64,000 nt of DNA from Sphaerolaimus hirsutus (GCA_964036195.1 OZ038459.1:14319206-14383205); one strand, 5' to 3'; positions 33,249-45,502 are shown, counted from the stretch's first letter. The notes: generated by a model from the sequence alone, not told the origin. Numbers and translations: made by a program.

Positions 33249-33705
33249 CTGCCCAGCTATCTATCTATCCCGGAGGCCGCTCAGCTATCTATCTATCCCG
33301 GAGGCAAAACTTTGGGCTACTACCCCCTAAACCCCCCCCCCCCTAATCGCTTAGCTATCTACCTATCTGGAGCAATTTTTGCAAAACTTTACCCCAATTT
33401 TCACTCAAAATCGCTATTTTTCATACCTTTTTATATATTTTCACTTCCAAAATCATAGTTCTGGTTCCTATTCTCCTATTTTCAGCTATATTCAGTACTA
33501 TTTATATGCTCTTGTAGTCTTGTATACCCATTTTGACCCATTTTACACCTACTTTTAGCGATTCTTCTCCCTTCTACACCCCGAAAAAGCCTATATATGG
33601 AACCATCACACCCCCCCCAGAAAATTTTAAAGCTATCTATCCCTCCGGAGGAGCCATTTGCTATCTATCCAACCACTCGGAGGGTCAAAATTCAAGATAC
33701 TCCTG

Positions 33706-34835
33706 AACGTTCGTCGAGGAACCGACAAAAGTGCAGCTATTTTGCCAGAAAACAAAAAAGGCTGAAATTTGCTGGGAACTGGAAAAAAAGTGCACAGTGT
33801 GCCTGAAATAGGAGAAAAATTTGCGAAGTGTAATCTTGCGTGCAAGGTTTACGCAAGCAGAATTTCCAAAACTAAAACTAACCATGACAGATTTCTTCAC
33901 TTTTTTCCGTTTGATTCGCTTGCTTTGTCACCGTTCATACAAAACGAAACTAATGTAAATAGTAGAACCAGGCGAAAATAAATGCAAATCGCGACAAGCT
34001 ATTGCAGGATACGTTGTCCACAGATGCGCCAGAAAGTGTTCGCCAATCAATAACAAATCGCGGGCGAATGCCAAGTAAGCCAACCGCGCGTATGAACAAC
34101 CAAAAGCAAACGAAGTAATCTGCGTCACAGCGGATGATCGTCAACCCTAATGTTTACGCTGTTTTCCATTCACTACCAAGATAACTATTAGGGATTAAAA
34201 ACGATAAAGTTGGAACAATGCCAAATGAGAAAGCAGCGATAGAAGTGACAATGTTTAACGTGAATGTTGGGGAGTTTTCCACCGAAAAAAACACACCTCC
34301 TTAAAAGCGATCTGCCTCAACGTGAAACAGTTTTCAGGGGGATTCATTCATCCTGCGGTCATTGCGGTGGCGTGACATTCTGACGTTGAGCGCCGAATTC
34401 ACGCGCAGTCGTGCCACAACCGCCCCCTCATTTTTATTTTTTTTAGTACATTTCTGTGTGAAAATAAAAAGTGGCTTCTTACTGTGTGAACAGCACACGA
34501 ATCAGACAGAATGAAAGTTTATGAATTTAAAGGGCATTTTGTACTGATAAAAAGTGTCCACTTTGTGTGCAAAAACACACGCGAACCAGGCTAAAAATGA
34601 GGGCGTTGAGGCCTCTGATTGTGCCTCCTATCTTTTGCATTGAAGCATGCTTAGCGTGCAGTTCTTTCGCAATTGTATAGGTGGAGATGTATGTAGGTAG
34701 ACGGTATAAACACGTTTCTCACAGAACACAGTCATTGTTTTTAAGTGTGTTCTGCACCGCCCTGATCACAAACCGCACCTTTTGTCATGTACGTTCTGTA
34801 TACACCAAATTAGGGGGGGGGGATTTCGAAAAACG
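33706..34835. other. Unique region without a confident gene
   Basis: Less repetitive. A minus-strand frame at 34128-33928 is open for 66 codons but has no ATG. Apart from a K-like pair at 34700-34815 (GAACACAGTCATTG, then a G-run) nothing is recognised. Confidence 0.3.
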
Positions 34836-34839
34836 CATC

Positions 34840-35365
34840 ATGACTTTGGCACCAAGCGCCAAAAACACCATCGACCCTGAGCGTCAAGTGCCAATGGCAC
34901 CAAAAAGAAATGGCGCCAAGTGCCAGAAGCGCCATGGTGCTTTTTGCTTTGGCGCTAGCGCCAAGAGCCAGTGCCAGACATTTAGTTCCTGGCGCCACAT
35001 AAAAGTAACACCAAGTGCCAAGAGAGCCAGGGGGCAGTTTCAAGCCCTGTAAAGTGTGAAGTAAAATGTCAAATATAAAGACAAATGCAAAGTAAAGTGT
35101 CAATCAAAACAAAAAAAGAAAAGATTTTATTACTGAACTTTGCATGACAATTGACAGTTTACTTTGCATTTGACTTTACATTTAATACTTCACTTTACAC
35201 TTTACAGGGTTTGGGACTGCCACCATGGCGCTTTTCCGATCCCCAGCGCCAAGCACCAATGGCACCGCAGCAAAATTAGCGCCAAGCGCCAAAAATGCCA
35301 TGGCGCTCTTTTCGTTGGCGCTAGCACCAGTTAGTGCCAGTGCCATGGCGCTTTTTCCATCACTA
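34840..35365. mobile_element. S-family hAT copy, left end decayed
   Basis: Right end CGCTTTTTCCATCACTA at 35349-35365 equals S ends; GCGCCAAGCGCCA arrays lie at both sides (34850-35025 and 35220-35365) around a core with AAAGTGTCAAT repeats. No matching 8 bp flanks found. Confidence 0.65.
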
Positions 35366-35630
35366 GTGTTGTTGTTGTTGAATACAGCATGGGTGTGAAG
35401 GGAGTGGCTGAACAGTAAAATTTTCACTGTCGTTTAGGAAATAAAATATCCCCTTTATCCTCGAATTAACCCCCTCCCCTCCTTGAATTGACCCCCCTCA
35501 AAATACGAGTATGTATTAGGATGTACTGAGTATGTGGAATTTCCAAAAATTTCAGGCGAATTAATTACCCCCCAAATAATATTATACCCTATATTAGTAT
35601 TTTTCGCCCAGCTCGAAAACACCTCGATAC

Positions 35631-36721
35631 CAGGGTTGGCAAAATCTCAGAAAAGAATAAAAATAAAATAAAAATAAAATGGAAAATTGAAGAATAAAAT
35701 AAAATAAAATAAAATGGAAAATTTCAAAATAAAAATAAAAATTGTATAAAAATTAGAATTTTTGTAAAATTTTTGTAAAATTGTATACAAATTCATATTT
35801 TTGTAAAAATTGTATAAAAATTCATATTTTTTATAAAATTTTTTTTCTGTTGTTTATAGTTCAACCTGTTCATTCGCGGAGCTGGGACAGTCCCAAGCCA
35901 TGTAAAGTGTCAAAATGTCATATGAAATGGAATGGAAAGTGTCAATTTTCATGAAAATGTTAAGTAAAGTGTCAATTGTCATGACAAATATCAATTAAAG
36001 TGGAAACTGTACAGCAAACTGTATCCAAATCTTATCTTTTGTATCCAAATCTTATCTTTTGTATCAAAATCTTATCTTTTGTATCCAAATCTTATCTTTT
36101 GTATCCAAATCTTATCTTTTGTATCCAAATCTTGTTGTTTTTGTGACCAAATCTTATGTGAACATTTGGATACAAAAAAATAAGATTTGGATACCAAAAC
36201 ATAAGATTCATATACACCATTTACACTCTGCATGACATTTGTCATGACAATTATAAATACTTTGCTTGACATTTGAGATGCCAATTGACTCTTTACTACA
36301 TTTGTCATGACAATTGACACTTTGCATGATGTTTTACTAAGGCGCCCAGCACACTCCAGTAATCCTTCTACTAAAAATGCAAACCATTCTTATCGATAAT
36401 TGTAACTTAACACACTATTTAGCTAACGATTCCTACTTCATGCAACTTTTGCAAATTAATGGAAAAATTTGTCACACGTTTTCATGTTTCGGTCTAATTA
36501 TCACATTTTTCTGACCTTGCATGCAAGATTCTGATTTTTTGTAAAATTTCTGTAAAATTTTTGTAAAATTTTTGTAAAATGGTCCATTTTATTATTTTAT
36601 TATTATTTTGGAATAAAATAAAATAAAATAAAATGAAACAAGAATAAAATAAAAATAAAATACATTTTTATACAATTTTTATACAATTTGTATACAAATG
36701 ATTTTTATAAAACCAACCCTG
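35631..36721. mobile_element. hAT-type element R1
   Basis: 1,091 bp, begins CAGGGTTGGCAAAATCTC and ends ACCAACCCTG, flanked by perfect 8 bp duplications CTCGATAC (35623-35630 and 36722-36729). Inside each end are long AATAAAATAAAAT / ATTTTTGTAAAATT arrays. Contains a 20 bp tandem repeat at 36021. Non-coding. Confidence 0.93.
36021..36135. repeat. 20 bp tandem repeat, about six copies
   Basis: Unit GTATCCAAATCTTATCTTTT, nearly perfect, inside R1. An inverted single copy follows at about 36160-36200 (AAAATAAGATTTGGATAC). Confidence 0.92.
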
Positions 36722-36729
36722 CTCGATAC

Positions 36730-37128
36730 GGTATAATGGCTGGCACCTACCCTTTGCATAAATATTTACATTGGCACTTCCAAGTCCAACTGACGCCAGC
36801 TCCGTGGCGCTACTCCAACTCAAGTCGCGATTTATTGCAAGTCGTTATACAATGCATGTCACCGTTCAATCTTAAAATCTTCTGACGTTTTGTTAAGTCA
36901 AAAAATGAAGAAAGATAAAGGAAGCAATGCAGTATTTTCCAGAGTTCTTAAAATGCTGATTTTTTGGAAAGTGTAAATGTAAATTTACCTGATGTAAATT
37001 TAATTTCAAATTTACCTTTTGAACTTCTGCTATTTACCTATACTAAAAATGTAAAATTGTATCAAAATACCCAGGTAAATGTAAAATAAAAGATATAAAA
37101 CATGTTTTTGGTGTCTCAAGCTCATGAG
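36730..37128. other. Short unique stretch
   Basis: No gene found. Low-complexity TAAATTTACC repeats at 36970-37085. Confidence 0.3.
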
Positions 37129-38555
37129 AAGTGATGGAAAAAGCGCCAGACCAAAGTAGCGCCAAGCGCCAAAAGCGCCATGGCGCATTTCTGAACCTCA
37201 GCGCCAATGGCGCCGGAGGGTAATGGCGCCAAGCGCCAATAGCGCCAGCGCCAATAAAATTTTTCTGCAATTTCTTTGCAGAATAATGAATTCGTAACTG
37301 TGGCATACCACTCTGATGTCATAGTACCGTATTTCCTCGAAATACCCCCCCCCTTGAAATACCCCCCCCCCCCTCGTTTGACCCCCCCCCTCTCGAGACC
37401 ACTATGAAACAATCACCCCCCCCCCTCGAAATACCCCCCCAAATTGAGTGTAAAGGGAACGTACATGACAATAACTGTAGTTTGTGTTCAGTGTACTGCA
37501 GAACACACGTTAAAAAAATGTCGGTGTCACGTTAGAACAGTGTACATACCATCTACATACTAATATTAGTCCACAGAACCTTATAAATGGCGGTTTTTGT
37601 TGCATTTTTCGACGTCTGGGTACGTTTCAGACGACAATTTCGTACTTGGTTTTCAAAAATTTTCTTGTGAAATAATAACCCCCCCCCCCTCGAAATACCC
37701 CCCCTCGTTTAACCCCCCCCCTCTCGGGACCACTATGAAACAATCACCCCCCGGGGGGTATTTCGAGGAAATACGGTAGTCGAATTAACTTTTGCCATTT
37801 AAGTTCAATCAACCAATTCAATCAACGTTTCAAACATTGTCAAAATCCCCAGGGATATATTTTTCGGCCAAACATTGTGACTGGGGAGCTTTCAATGGGG
37901 AGTACCTTGTTCCTTACAGAACTAAAGGCCCAGTTATTTAAGAGACATTTATTTTTTCTCATTTGGCTAACAGTTGGAGTTATTCTAGGGAGAGAAGTAA
38001 TTTGAGAATTTATCGTATTTTTCCTTTGCTGTACAGGGCAATTTATTGTGACATTTTTTTAACACCTCCACTTTTATTCTGTGTAGGTATAACTCAGCGA
38101 ACCGCAAAATATGCGCAGAATCCTACCTTAATTTAATGAATTAATTCTTGTGATGAATTTTGTGATTAATTATTCCATAAAAATGAAATACTATGATGAA
38201 AAAACTGTAAAATTTTTGGTTCATTATTCAGATGGGTTATGGTAGGTTTCCATACTAAGTGTTATGTCTGCCAAGTATATATACTTTTGTATATATACGG
38301 TAAATCCTTGAATAAAACTCCAGGGGAGTTATTTTTTCCTCAGACGTTTTGGAGGGGGAGTTATTCAAGGGGGGAGTTATTCGAGGGGGGGGGGGTATTT
38401 TTATAATCATTTTTATAATCATGGTTGGCGCTTTTTTGGTGCTATTTAAAATGCTGGCGCCATGGCGCTTTCTCAGATCTTGGCACCTATCGCTAATTGT
38501 GCCAGAACGCTTTAGCGCCAAGCGCCAAAAGCACCATGGCGCTTTTCCATCACTA
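37129..38555. mobile_element. hAT-type element S2
   Basis: Begins AAGTGATGGAAAAAGCGCC (first base changed from T) and ends GGCGCTTTTCCATCACTA, flanked by CTCATGAG (37121-37128 and 38556-38563). GCGCCAAGCGCC arrays inside both ends. Carries the K copy at 37327-37776 and a further half K at 38295-38400. Confidence 0.88.
37327..37776. mobile_element. K-family element in S2, TA flanks
   Basis: 450 bp, begins CCGTATTTCCTCGAAATACC and ends GGTATTTCGAGGAAATACGG, TA on each side. Terminal repeats about 25 bp, then C/G runs. Core shares GAACACACGTTAAAAA with other K copies. Confidence 0.88.
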
Positions 38556-38622
38556 CTCATGAGTTTATTGGAATAGCACTAGTTATGCATTTTAGCACAT
38601 CTTTTTAAAATTATCCATCATA

Positions 38623-38872
38623 ATGTGCCTACACACACTAGTTTTCACCGTGACTTCGTGGGAAAACTGAAATTTTTTCAAATGCAAATTAAAAATCACG
38701 GTTGAATGATTTAATTTTTTTTTAAATTTGAGTTTAAATAAATGATAGTTAAACTTTGAAAATTTGAAAACTAAAACACATAAAGCATACAAAATGAGTA
38801 GGCTGGATGTCGCCATGTCGCCATTTCAGTTTTCACATCAGTCACGGTGAAAACTAGTGTGTGTAGGGCCAT
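38623..38872. mobile_element. Z-family MITE Z1, 250 bp
   Basis: Ends ATGTGCCTACACACACTAG and CTAGTGTGTGTAGGGCCAT with further complementarity TTTTCACCGTGACT; TA on both sides. Same ends at 52684-53064, 53073 and 56160. Confidence 0.8.
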
Positions 38873-39120
38873 TATTACATATCAATGTAAAATTACAACA
38901 CATATTTAAAAAAATTGTGCCAAACTTAATAACTCTCTAAACGTTGACGGCCGAAAATCAATTTGTGCATGATCGTTGCATACAATGACCGACGAAAATT
39001 ATAGGGTATCAACAATGATTATAGGGTATCAACGTGGAATTGATTTGCGGGAAATGACGGTAAAGTTCTCAAAATAAAATCACGTGTGCCTGAAAAAAAC
39101 TCAAAAAAACATTTATGTAA

Positions 39121-39795
39121 AGTCGGCAGACATGATACTATACAATTAGTTGCATGATGTCATATCATGCACGCTGTATCCAACCCGTAGAACTCTGTTT
39201 TGGTGACTCGTGCTTACGCATATACGGAATGAAACTATTCAATTGTGCCCGCACAATTCAAACCCCCCGTCAAAGTGTAGTTGAGTTTTTTGGCATGATG
39301 CCATCCAAGCGTCGTCTGGATGGACAGCATCTGAATAAATACAAAGTGGGAACGTTTTCTGAATTCAAAATTTTGAACGTAACAAGTTTTCGTCAAAATG
39401 AATCGATAGCGTGTAACTTTTCTAATTATGAATAAGATTAAACGTAGGTAAACGTATCATCAAAAATTTGCAGCACCTATCGGCACAAAAATTGGAGTAA
39501 ACGAGTGCGTAAAGAACCGCACATTTTTATTTTCCTTTTTATGATCTTCCATTTTCTTTGTCATATTTTCATTTCTCGTTCGCTCCGTACAAGAACAAAA
39601 TATAACTTTCCAATTTTGTAGAATGATATGTCTGTCGACTATACATATTGACATATTTACGACCCACTGTGCACCGTTTTTCTACCGTATTTAAGATGTA
39701 TCGCACTTCGCTGTTCAGTAAGATGTTGAATTTCATTGACGCTCAGCAAAGGGAAACATAAGTGGACCAAACCTGTATAATATCATGTCTGCCGA
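39121..39795. mobile_element. W-family element W3 carrying an ORF
   Basis: Terminal repeats AGTCGGCAGACATGATA and TATCATGTCTGCCGACT. 675 bp. A third W-like end at 39626 suggests internal duplication. Contains the 93-codon ORF below. Confidence 0.65.
39154..39435 (+). CDS. Single-exon ORF, 93 codons, inside W3
   Basis: ATG at 39154 to TAA at 39435, unbroken. Composition looks protein-like (Cys at several sites, a basic PSKRR block near residue 52, FFGMM before it) rather than repeat-driven. No family recognised, no membrane segment. Lying between W terminal repeats, it could be an element-borne protein, a captured gene, or chance. Confidence 0.35.
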   Translation: MMSYHARCIQPVELCFGDSCLRIYGMKLFNCARTIQTPRQSVVEFFGMMPSKRRLDGQHLNKYKVGTFSEFKILNVTSFRQNESIACNFSNYE

Positions 39796-39833
39796 CTATA
39801 TTTTCTGTGTTACCGTGTTTCCGTGGGGCATGC

Positions 39834-40575
39834 CTAATACGCACATCTGCCCGTTACGCACATTTGCCCGTTTTTTCACTCGACACTTTTTAAAGTGATG
39901 TTCAAATATGAATGAAGTGAAAAAAAATTGCGATAAGACATAAGTGAACTTTTTTCACTTCACTCATATCTGAAAATTGAAAAAGTGTCAAGTGAAAAAA
40001 CGGTCAAAACTAACAATTTTTCACTAATGTCAAAGTTCACTAATGTCATTGCGCAACTTTTTCACTTCACTCATATCTGAAAATCACTTGAAAAAGTGTC
40101 AAGTGAAAAAAACGGCCAAATGTGCGTAAAGCCAGAATTACAGCTCAGCCGCGTTTGACGTGAAATGATGACGTCGTAAAATTGATTACATCAAAATAGA
40201 CATAGGTACACTATGAAATTTCAGAATTTGATAGCTCTAGTAATTGTGTGTAATGTCCTAAAAAAATTAAGAAAATGATTATTATTTAATAAGTTATTAA
40301 TTTTATGTCATAATTTACACATTCTACGTCAACATTTCACGTCAAACATTTTACATCACCAAAAAATTTTGACGTTAAATAAAAACTACTTGAATAATGA
40401 TTATTTGATAAAAATTTTTTTGGGACATTACACACAATTACTAGAACTATCTAATTCTGAAATTTCAATGCTGTACCTTTGTCTATTTTGATTTAATCAA
40501 TTTTACGACGTCATCATTTCACGTCAAACGCCGCTGAGCTGTAATCCCGGCTTTAAGGGCAGATGTGCGTATTAG
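39834..40575. mobile_element. Inverted-repeat element O1
   Basis: 742 bp with perfect 19 bp ends CTAATACGCACATCTGCCC and GGGCAGATGTGCGTATTAG. Inside the left end are three AAAAAGTGTCAAGTGAAAAAA-like repeats. N1 is nested at 40127-40555. Confidence 0.75.
40127..40555. mobile_element. Inverted-repeat element N1, nested in O1
   Basis: Palindromic over its length: TAAAGCCAGAATTACAGCTC at 40127 is matched at 40536-40555; arms about 180 bp with TTTGACGTGAAATGATGACG conserved. Class unknown. Confidence 0.72.
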
Positions 40576-40794
40576 TACACCCTCGTTTCCGTGTTCTCCA
40601 TAAAAAACTCATTTGAGTTTCCGTGTTTCCGTGTTCGACAAAAACATGGAAACTCATTGAGTTTCCATATTTAATGTGTGTTTTTGCCATCGTTGGTCGG
40701 TGGACTTCATCCAACGTTTTTCATCCAAATTCGAATTTAACATCCCCGAAAAAAATTTATTCAACATTTCGATTTTGATATGTGCTAAATATAC

Positions 40795-41035
40795 TGAACC
40801 AAGGTGAGGTCATAGCCAAGATGGAAACTATTAATCAACATTTAATTGACCGATATTTTGATCAGTATGAATCACAGACCCCATTAGATCCCGTGGATAC
40901 TGTAATAAATACCATAAATAAATAATGTTATGTATATATTATAATTTAATTCCATAAATGTAATAAATATTGTTAGAAATGTATAATCACAAAACTAGGT
41001 ATATAACTACACATTTAGGCTACAAATATTATGTA
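40795..41035. repeat. Left part of a second copy of the Patched 3' region
   Basis: The segment resembles 20225-20420: shared AAGGTGAG, GATGGAAACTATTAA, TTTTGATCAGTATG and TATAATCACAAAA blocks in the same order. The copy continues beyond the insertions V1 and 41630-45375 to the exon copy at 45503. A plus-strand reading from an ATG at 40831 is open for about 30 codons here but broken in the other copy. Confidence 0.55.
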
Positions 41036-41581
41036 GGGTGGCCCACGTCAGGTGCCCGGTTTCAATTGGCACCCAACACGTCAATTTTGAATGAAACCTG
41101 CTAAAATTTTGTATGGGGGTAAATAAATGTACCCCATTTGTTGTGTTAAGTGTATAGTTCCACATCACAAATTTTCATGTCAGAACGTGAAGCATAGTTT
41201 GATACGTGTTTGAATGTGGCGCACAGGTTCAATCGGCTACCAAAGCATCAATTGTTCATAAAATGGTCAAAATTTGGCATGGTTGTAGATTAATGTACCC
41301 TATTTAGTATGTTAAACACAGACATTCATACCTCTAAATTGATCACATCATATGCAAAACAATGTCACTCCACATAACCACCTAGGTACAATGGCACACA
41401 CTTAAGCACGTAAAAACTAGACTTTTTTTCCCGTTCCGACACGAAATCTTGCGACATGATACTGCACTTAACACAACAAATGGGGTACATTTATCTACCA
41501 CCATACCAAATTTGTGCAGGTTTCATTCAAAATTGACGTGTTGGGTGCCAATTGAAACCGGGCGCCTGACGTGGGCCACCC
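41036..41581. mobile_element. Palindromic MITE V1, 546 bp
   Basis: GGGTGGCCCACGTCAGG and CCTGACGTGGGCCACCC at the ends; arms stay complementary for about 130 bp (for example CAATTGGCACCCAACACGTC). Interrupts the duplicated Patched 3' region. Confidence 0.82.
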
Positions 41582-41699
41582 GGTACAATCAACGGCTGTC
41601 ATAACTTTTATCTCCTGTATTAAATGTATTTTAACTCGGCGGACATTATGGAAGTCAATAGTCTAGGTATTTTTTTTTTTAAATACTTTCATACGAGTG

Positions 41700-41812
41700 T
41701 ATATATGACCTTGGCACACGTCAAAGTCAAAGTTACCGTTTGCGTGAATTTTACTGAAAATGAAAGACGCAGGATTTCCGTCTGCGTCACCAATAATGGC
41801 TGCGGAATGTGA
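41700..41812 (+). CDS. Exon-like segment with VTNNGCG motif
   Basis: Frame reads LAHVKV, then FTENE, RRRIS and VCVTNNGCGM before a stop. Partner of 18475-18653, with the same order and similar spacing. Lies inside the W-bounded insertion. Function not known. Confidence 0.25.
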
Positions 41813-43150
41813 TTAAGCGGCTGCAATTGGTCGCTAATGGCGGCCCACACACGAGTTGACACACGTGTTGACTTAATTTAATTCTGCAGTCACTATTTGT
41901 GGACACAAATTGAAAGCCTGTGTCTTTCACCTGTTCGTATAAAACACAACAGTAACTTGGACGCAACGGTAAGTTCATATGTACTCTTTTGGAGGAATTT
42001 GTCAGGGCTGCGACCAGGGTTGGCAAAATCTCAGAAAAAAAAATAAAATAAAAATAAAATGGAAAATTGGAGAATAAAATAAAATGGAAAATTAATAAAA
42101 TAAAAATACAATTTTACTAAAATTTGAATTTTTGTAAAATTTTAGTAAAATTGTACAATAATTCAAATTTTTGTACAATTTTAGTAAAATTTTACAAAAA
42201 CTCGAATGTCTGTTCAATTCTATAGAAAGTTTTCTATCATGTTGCTTAAGTTTCTAGCTGCCAATTTGCAGAACTAGTGCCTTGTTGTATCTTTCGTTGT
42301 TGTGTTTGAGAAATGTTGTTGCTCAAAATTGCAAATTTTCACATTTTTTAAAATATTTTCACCTTAAAAATCACTAATTTGTGATTTTTTCTTATTTTCT
42401 TTGTTCCATACATTGAAAAAGCCTATAAATATATTGATCCCCGCAAGCCCCCCCCCCCCCACCCAAAAAAACAACCCATTTTTAGCTATCTTCCCTTGGG
42501 AGGAGCAATTAGCTCCCCCTGAGGGTCAATATACAAAATACCTACCTCGCTAAACTCGGCAGACATTATAGGAGTCAATATCTGGAAGGAACCACTCCAT
42601 CATGACGTCAGCAAGCGAGCATCGTAGAATGTATTGGTTAAACACAAAAGAAAACATGACGAAATATGTCAAATGTCAATGGACCTTTCGCTTTATTCAT
42701 TTCGTTCATTTTGTTCAACTTAGATAGGATTCACTCCATCTTCATTGTAAACTCTTACAATGTATATCAACCAAAAAAATAAAATTTGTATTTCACTTAC
42801 ACGTTGTTTCTCTTGTTCCGTTCCGACAGGATGTGCATTTGCGGTAGACATGAGTTTCGTTTTTATTATACCTAATGCTTAATCCCAAAGAAGCAAAAAT
42901 GAGACAATAAAACAGGCTTCAATGTCTCATTTGAGCGTATTTAGGATATTCAACAGTTTTCACCAAATAAATATTAATTATTTTTGATTGAATTCTGAAA
43001 TTTTGAATAAATTAGTAATTAGCAAATTCCGTTAGCTCAATACGATATTATTCTGGTGGCAAAAACGGTGTCGCAGTTTGCGACAATCTCTTTCTATCGC
43101 CGACCAGCAAATGCATTTTCTATTTTTATTTTTGTTTTTATCATAAATCG

Positions 43151-43982
43151 GGATCGGGTCGCGTATGAGAACTTGGCCATCATCCCAGTTACCAATTGCG
43201 TATATTACGAATGAGAGTGAAAGCTCAAAGTTAACTCAAAATCGCTAAAAAAAATTGCTTCAATTTGCCAATTTCCACCTTCATAATCGCTATTTTTGTT
43301 TACATATGTAGTTATATACCGTATTTGCTTGAATAATTCTCCCCCTTGAATAATTCCCCCCCCTCGAATAATCCCCCCTGTAAAATGAGTGAGGAAAAAA
43401 TAATCCCCCCCCTCGAATAATCCCCCCCTCAAGGCATACAATCAATCTTTTATGTCTAATTTGAACAAGAATAGCATGTTATTGTGTAAATAAAGCATGT
43501 TTTGTCGAATGAGTTGATGGAAACATGCTTGAGAATTCTGACAAAATAATAATTCCTCCCCTTGAATAATTCCCCCCCTTGAATAATCATCCGTCAAAAA
43601 AGTCTGACCAAATAATAATCCCCCAGGGGGATTATTCAAGCAAATACGGTAGCTAGAGTTAGCCTATTTTATTCCTATTTATGGCGGATTTCGAAATTTT
43701 GGCCGGCTGCCAAGTTATCATACGCGGACTCTTCGCTATTTATTGAAGAGTCCGCGTATGAGAACTTGGCAGCCGGCCAAAATTTCGAAATCCGCTATAA
43801 TATGAATAAAATATGCTAACTCTTTTATATTAACAAGTATATAAACAAAAATAGCTGGTTATGAAGATGGAAATTGGCAAAGTGGAGAAACTTTTCCGAT
43901 TTTGAGCTAACTTTGATCTCATTCATATAGTACGCAACTTATAACTGGGATGAAGGCCAAGTTCTCTTACATGACCCGATCC
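43151..43982. mobile_element. Foldback element Y1 in R2
   Basis: GGATCGGGTCGCGTATGAGA and TCTTACATGACCCGATCC at the ends. A second, inner palindrome with ACTTGGCAGCCGGCCAAAAT around 43690-43800 gives a symmetric structure. K copy at 43319-43649 is nested. Confidence 0.75.
43319..43649. mobile_element. K-family element in Y1 (TTGAATAA variant)
   Basis: 331 bp, begins CCGTATTTGCTTGAATAATT and ends ATTATTCAAGCAAATACGG, TA on both sides. C-runs replace the usual spacing. Distinct subfamily by its TTGAATAATTCCCCC steps. Confidence 0.86.
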
Positions 43983-44148
43983 ATAAATAGGCATTAAACG
44001 AACATAAGTTTTTGGTTGTCGCTCAGCGAGAGAGAGATATAAGTGCCGGAAAGCTGACTCGTTTCATGTCTGCCGAGTTTACCTGCGTCACAAGTTTACA
44101 TAATTTTTTTGTATTCATCCGCATGCTTCTAGCGTGCACATTGTTTTA

Positions 44149-44594
44149 CCGTATTTCCTCGAAATACCCCCGGGGGGTTTATTGTTTCAGAGTGAGAATT
44201 TTGAGGGGGGTTAAACGAGGGGGGGGTATTTCGAGGGGGGGGGTTTATTATTTCGCCAGAAATTTTTTGAAATCCCAGTACTAAAATGTCGTCTGAAACG
44301 TATGCAGACGTCGAAAAATGCAACAAAAATAGCCATTTATGAGACTCTAAAGACATTTATAAGTGTGTAGACGTACAAACACTGTTCTCACATAACAGAG
44401 TCATCGTTTTTAACGTGTGTTCTGCATTGTCGGGATGACAAACCGCAGCCTTTGTCATTTACGTTCTCTATACACTAAATTTGGGGGGGGGGTATTTCGA
44501 GGGGGGGGGTTTATAAGTTCATAGTGTCCATTTTGAGGGGGGGGTATTTCGAGGGGGGGTATTTCGAGGGGGGGGGTATTTCGAGGAAATACGG
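44149..44594. mobile_element. K-family element K1 in R2
   Basis: 446 bp, begins CCGTATTTCCTCGAAATACC and ends GGTATTTCGAGGAAATACGG, TA on both sides. Core with GAAACGTATGCAGACGTCG and GTGTTCTGCATTGTCGGGA also in other copies. Non-coding. Confidence 0.88.
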
Positions 44595-44818
44595 TATGTC
44601 CTTGCATCCAAGATTTCCGATTTTTTGTAAAAATTTTGTAAAATATTTGTAAAATTTTTGTAAAATGGTTTAATTTTATTTTATTAATGACATTTCAGAA
44701 TAAAATAAAATAAAATAAACTGAAACATGAATAAAATAAAAATAAAATACAATTTTAATAAAAATAAAATACAATTTTAGTAAAAAGAATTTTACTAAAA
44801 CCAACCATGGCTGCGACA

Positions 44819-45171
44819 CATAGGCGGCGTAAGTGCTTGTACTCTTGTGAATGTCACAAGCGGAATTTTGGTTGTCACAAGCGGAAATTTTGGTGTCACA
44901 ATGTGACATTCACAAGCGGAGCAAAGTTTTGAGCGATTTTTCCCGAATTTTCACTGAAAACTGTTAATTCTTGTTCCATTTTGTCAATTCTCACCCCTTA
45001 ATCGCTATTTTTGGAGATACACATGGTTCTAGACTTATTTTAGCTATATTTTATCTACATGCCGAGCGGGTTTACAAGTTTACAGACAGAGGGCCATAAA
45101 AAGTGTCACAAGGTCAAATTTTGACAAATGTGAATGTCCCAAGCAAAAATTTGGACCTTGTGCCACCTATG
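44819..45171. mobile_element. Element M1 with 8 bp duplication
   Basis: 353 bp, ends CATAGGCGGC and GTGCCACCTATG, flanked by perfect CTGCGACA (44811-44818 and 45172-45179). It landed exactly at the right border of R2, reusing that duplication. Ends do not match the YARNG pattern. A second M end is at 45713 (CATAGGCGGCGTAAGTGC). Confidence 0.8.
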
Positions 45172-45502
45172 CTGCGACAATAATATAAATACCTTATAAT
45201 CAGACTTTCTATAATGATATCTCATTGAATTCATATCGTTATCGCATAGAAAGTTGAATTTAATTAAATTTACCGAGGATCGAATGGAATCCATCCATTC
45301 AAATCCAAATTTAAAGGTTTATGTTACTCGTACCTAAAAACTTACTCACTGACTCGTCTCATGTCCGCCGAGTTTACAAAAAAGTCAAAATTTGCGTTTT
45401 CAGCGGCTATCTGGCATCGAACTATTTATCTAGGTAACCATTAATTTTCTTATGGCCTTGCATTCGCATCAACAAAAATGATCAAAAATGTGTGACGTGT
45501 CT

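Larger units (their letters stand above)
31799..33705. mobile_element. hAT-type element Q2, outer layer of a three-level nest
   Basis: Begins CAGGGGTCTCGAATGGGG and ends ATACTCCTG; flanks AACGTTCC (31791-31798) and AACGTTCG (33706-33713) form an 8 bp duplication with one mismatch. ATAGATAGCTGAG-type repeats as in Q1. H2 is inserted at 31843-33248, leaving about 490 bp of Q2 itself, the size of Q1. Confidence 0.85.
42015..44809. mobile_element. hAT-type element R2, with nested insertions
   Basis: Begins CAGGGTTGGCAAAATCTC and ends AAACCAACCATG (one base off), flanked by perfect 8 bp duplications GCTGCGAC (42007-42014 and 44810-44817). AATAAAATAAAAT arrays at both ends as in R1. Holds a Q fragment (about 42340-42545), W ends (42553, 44072), Y1 with K inside, and K1. 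Confidence 0.88.
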
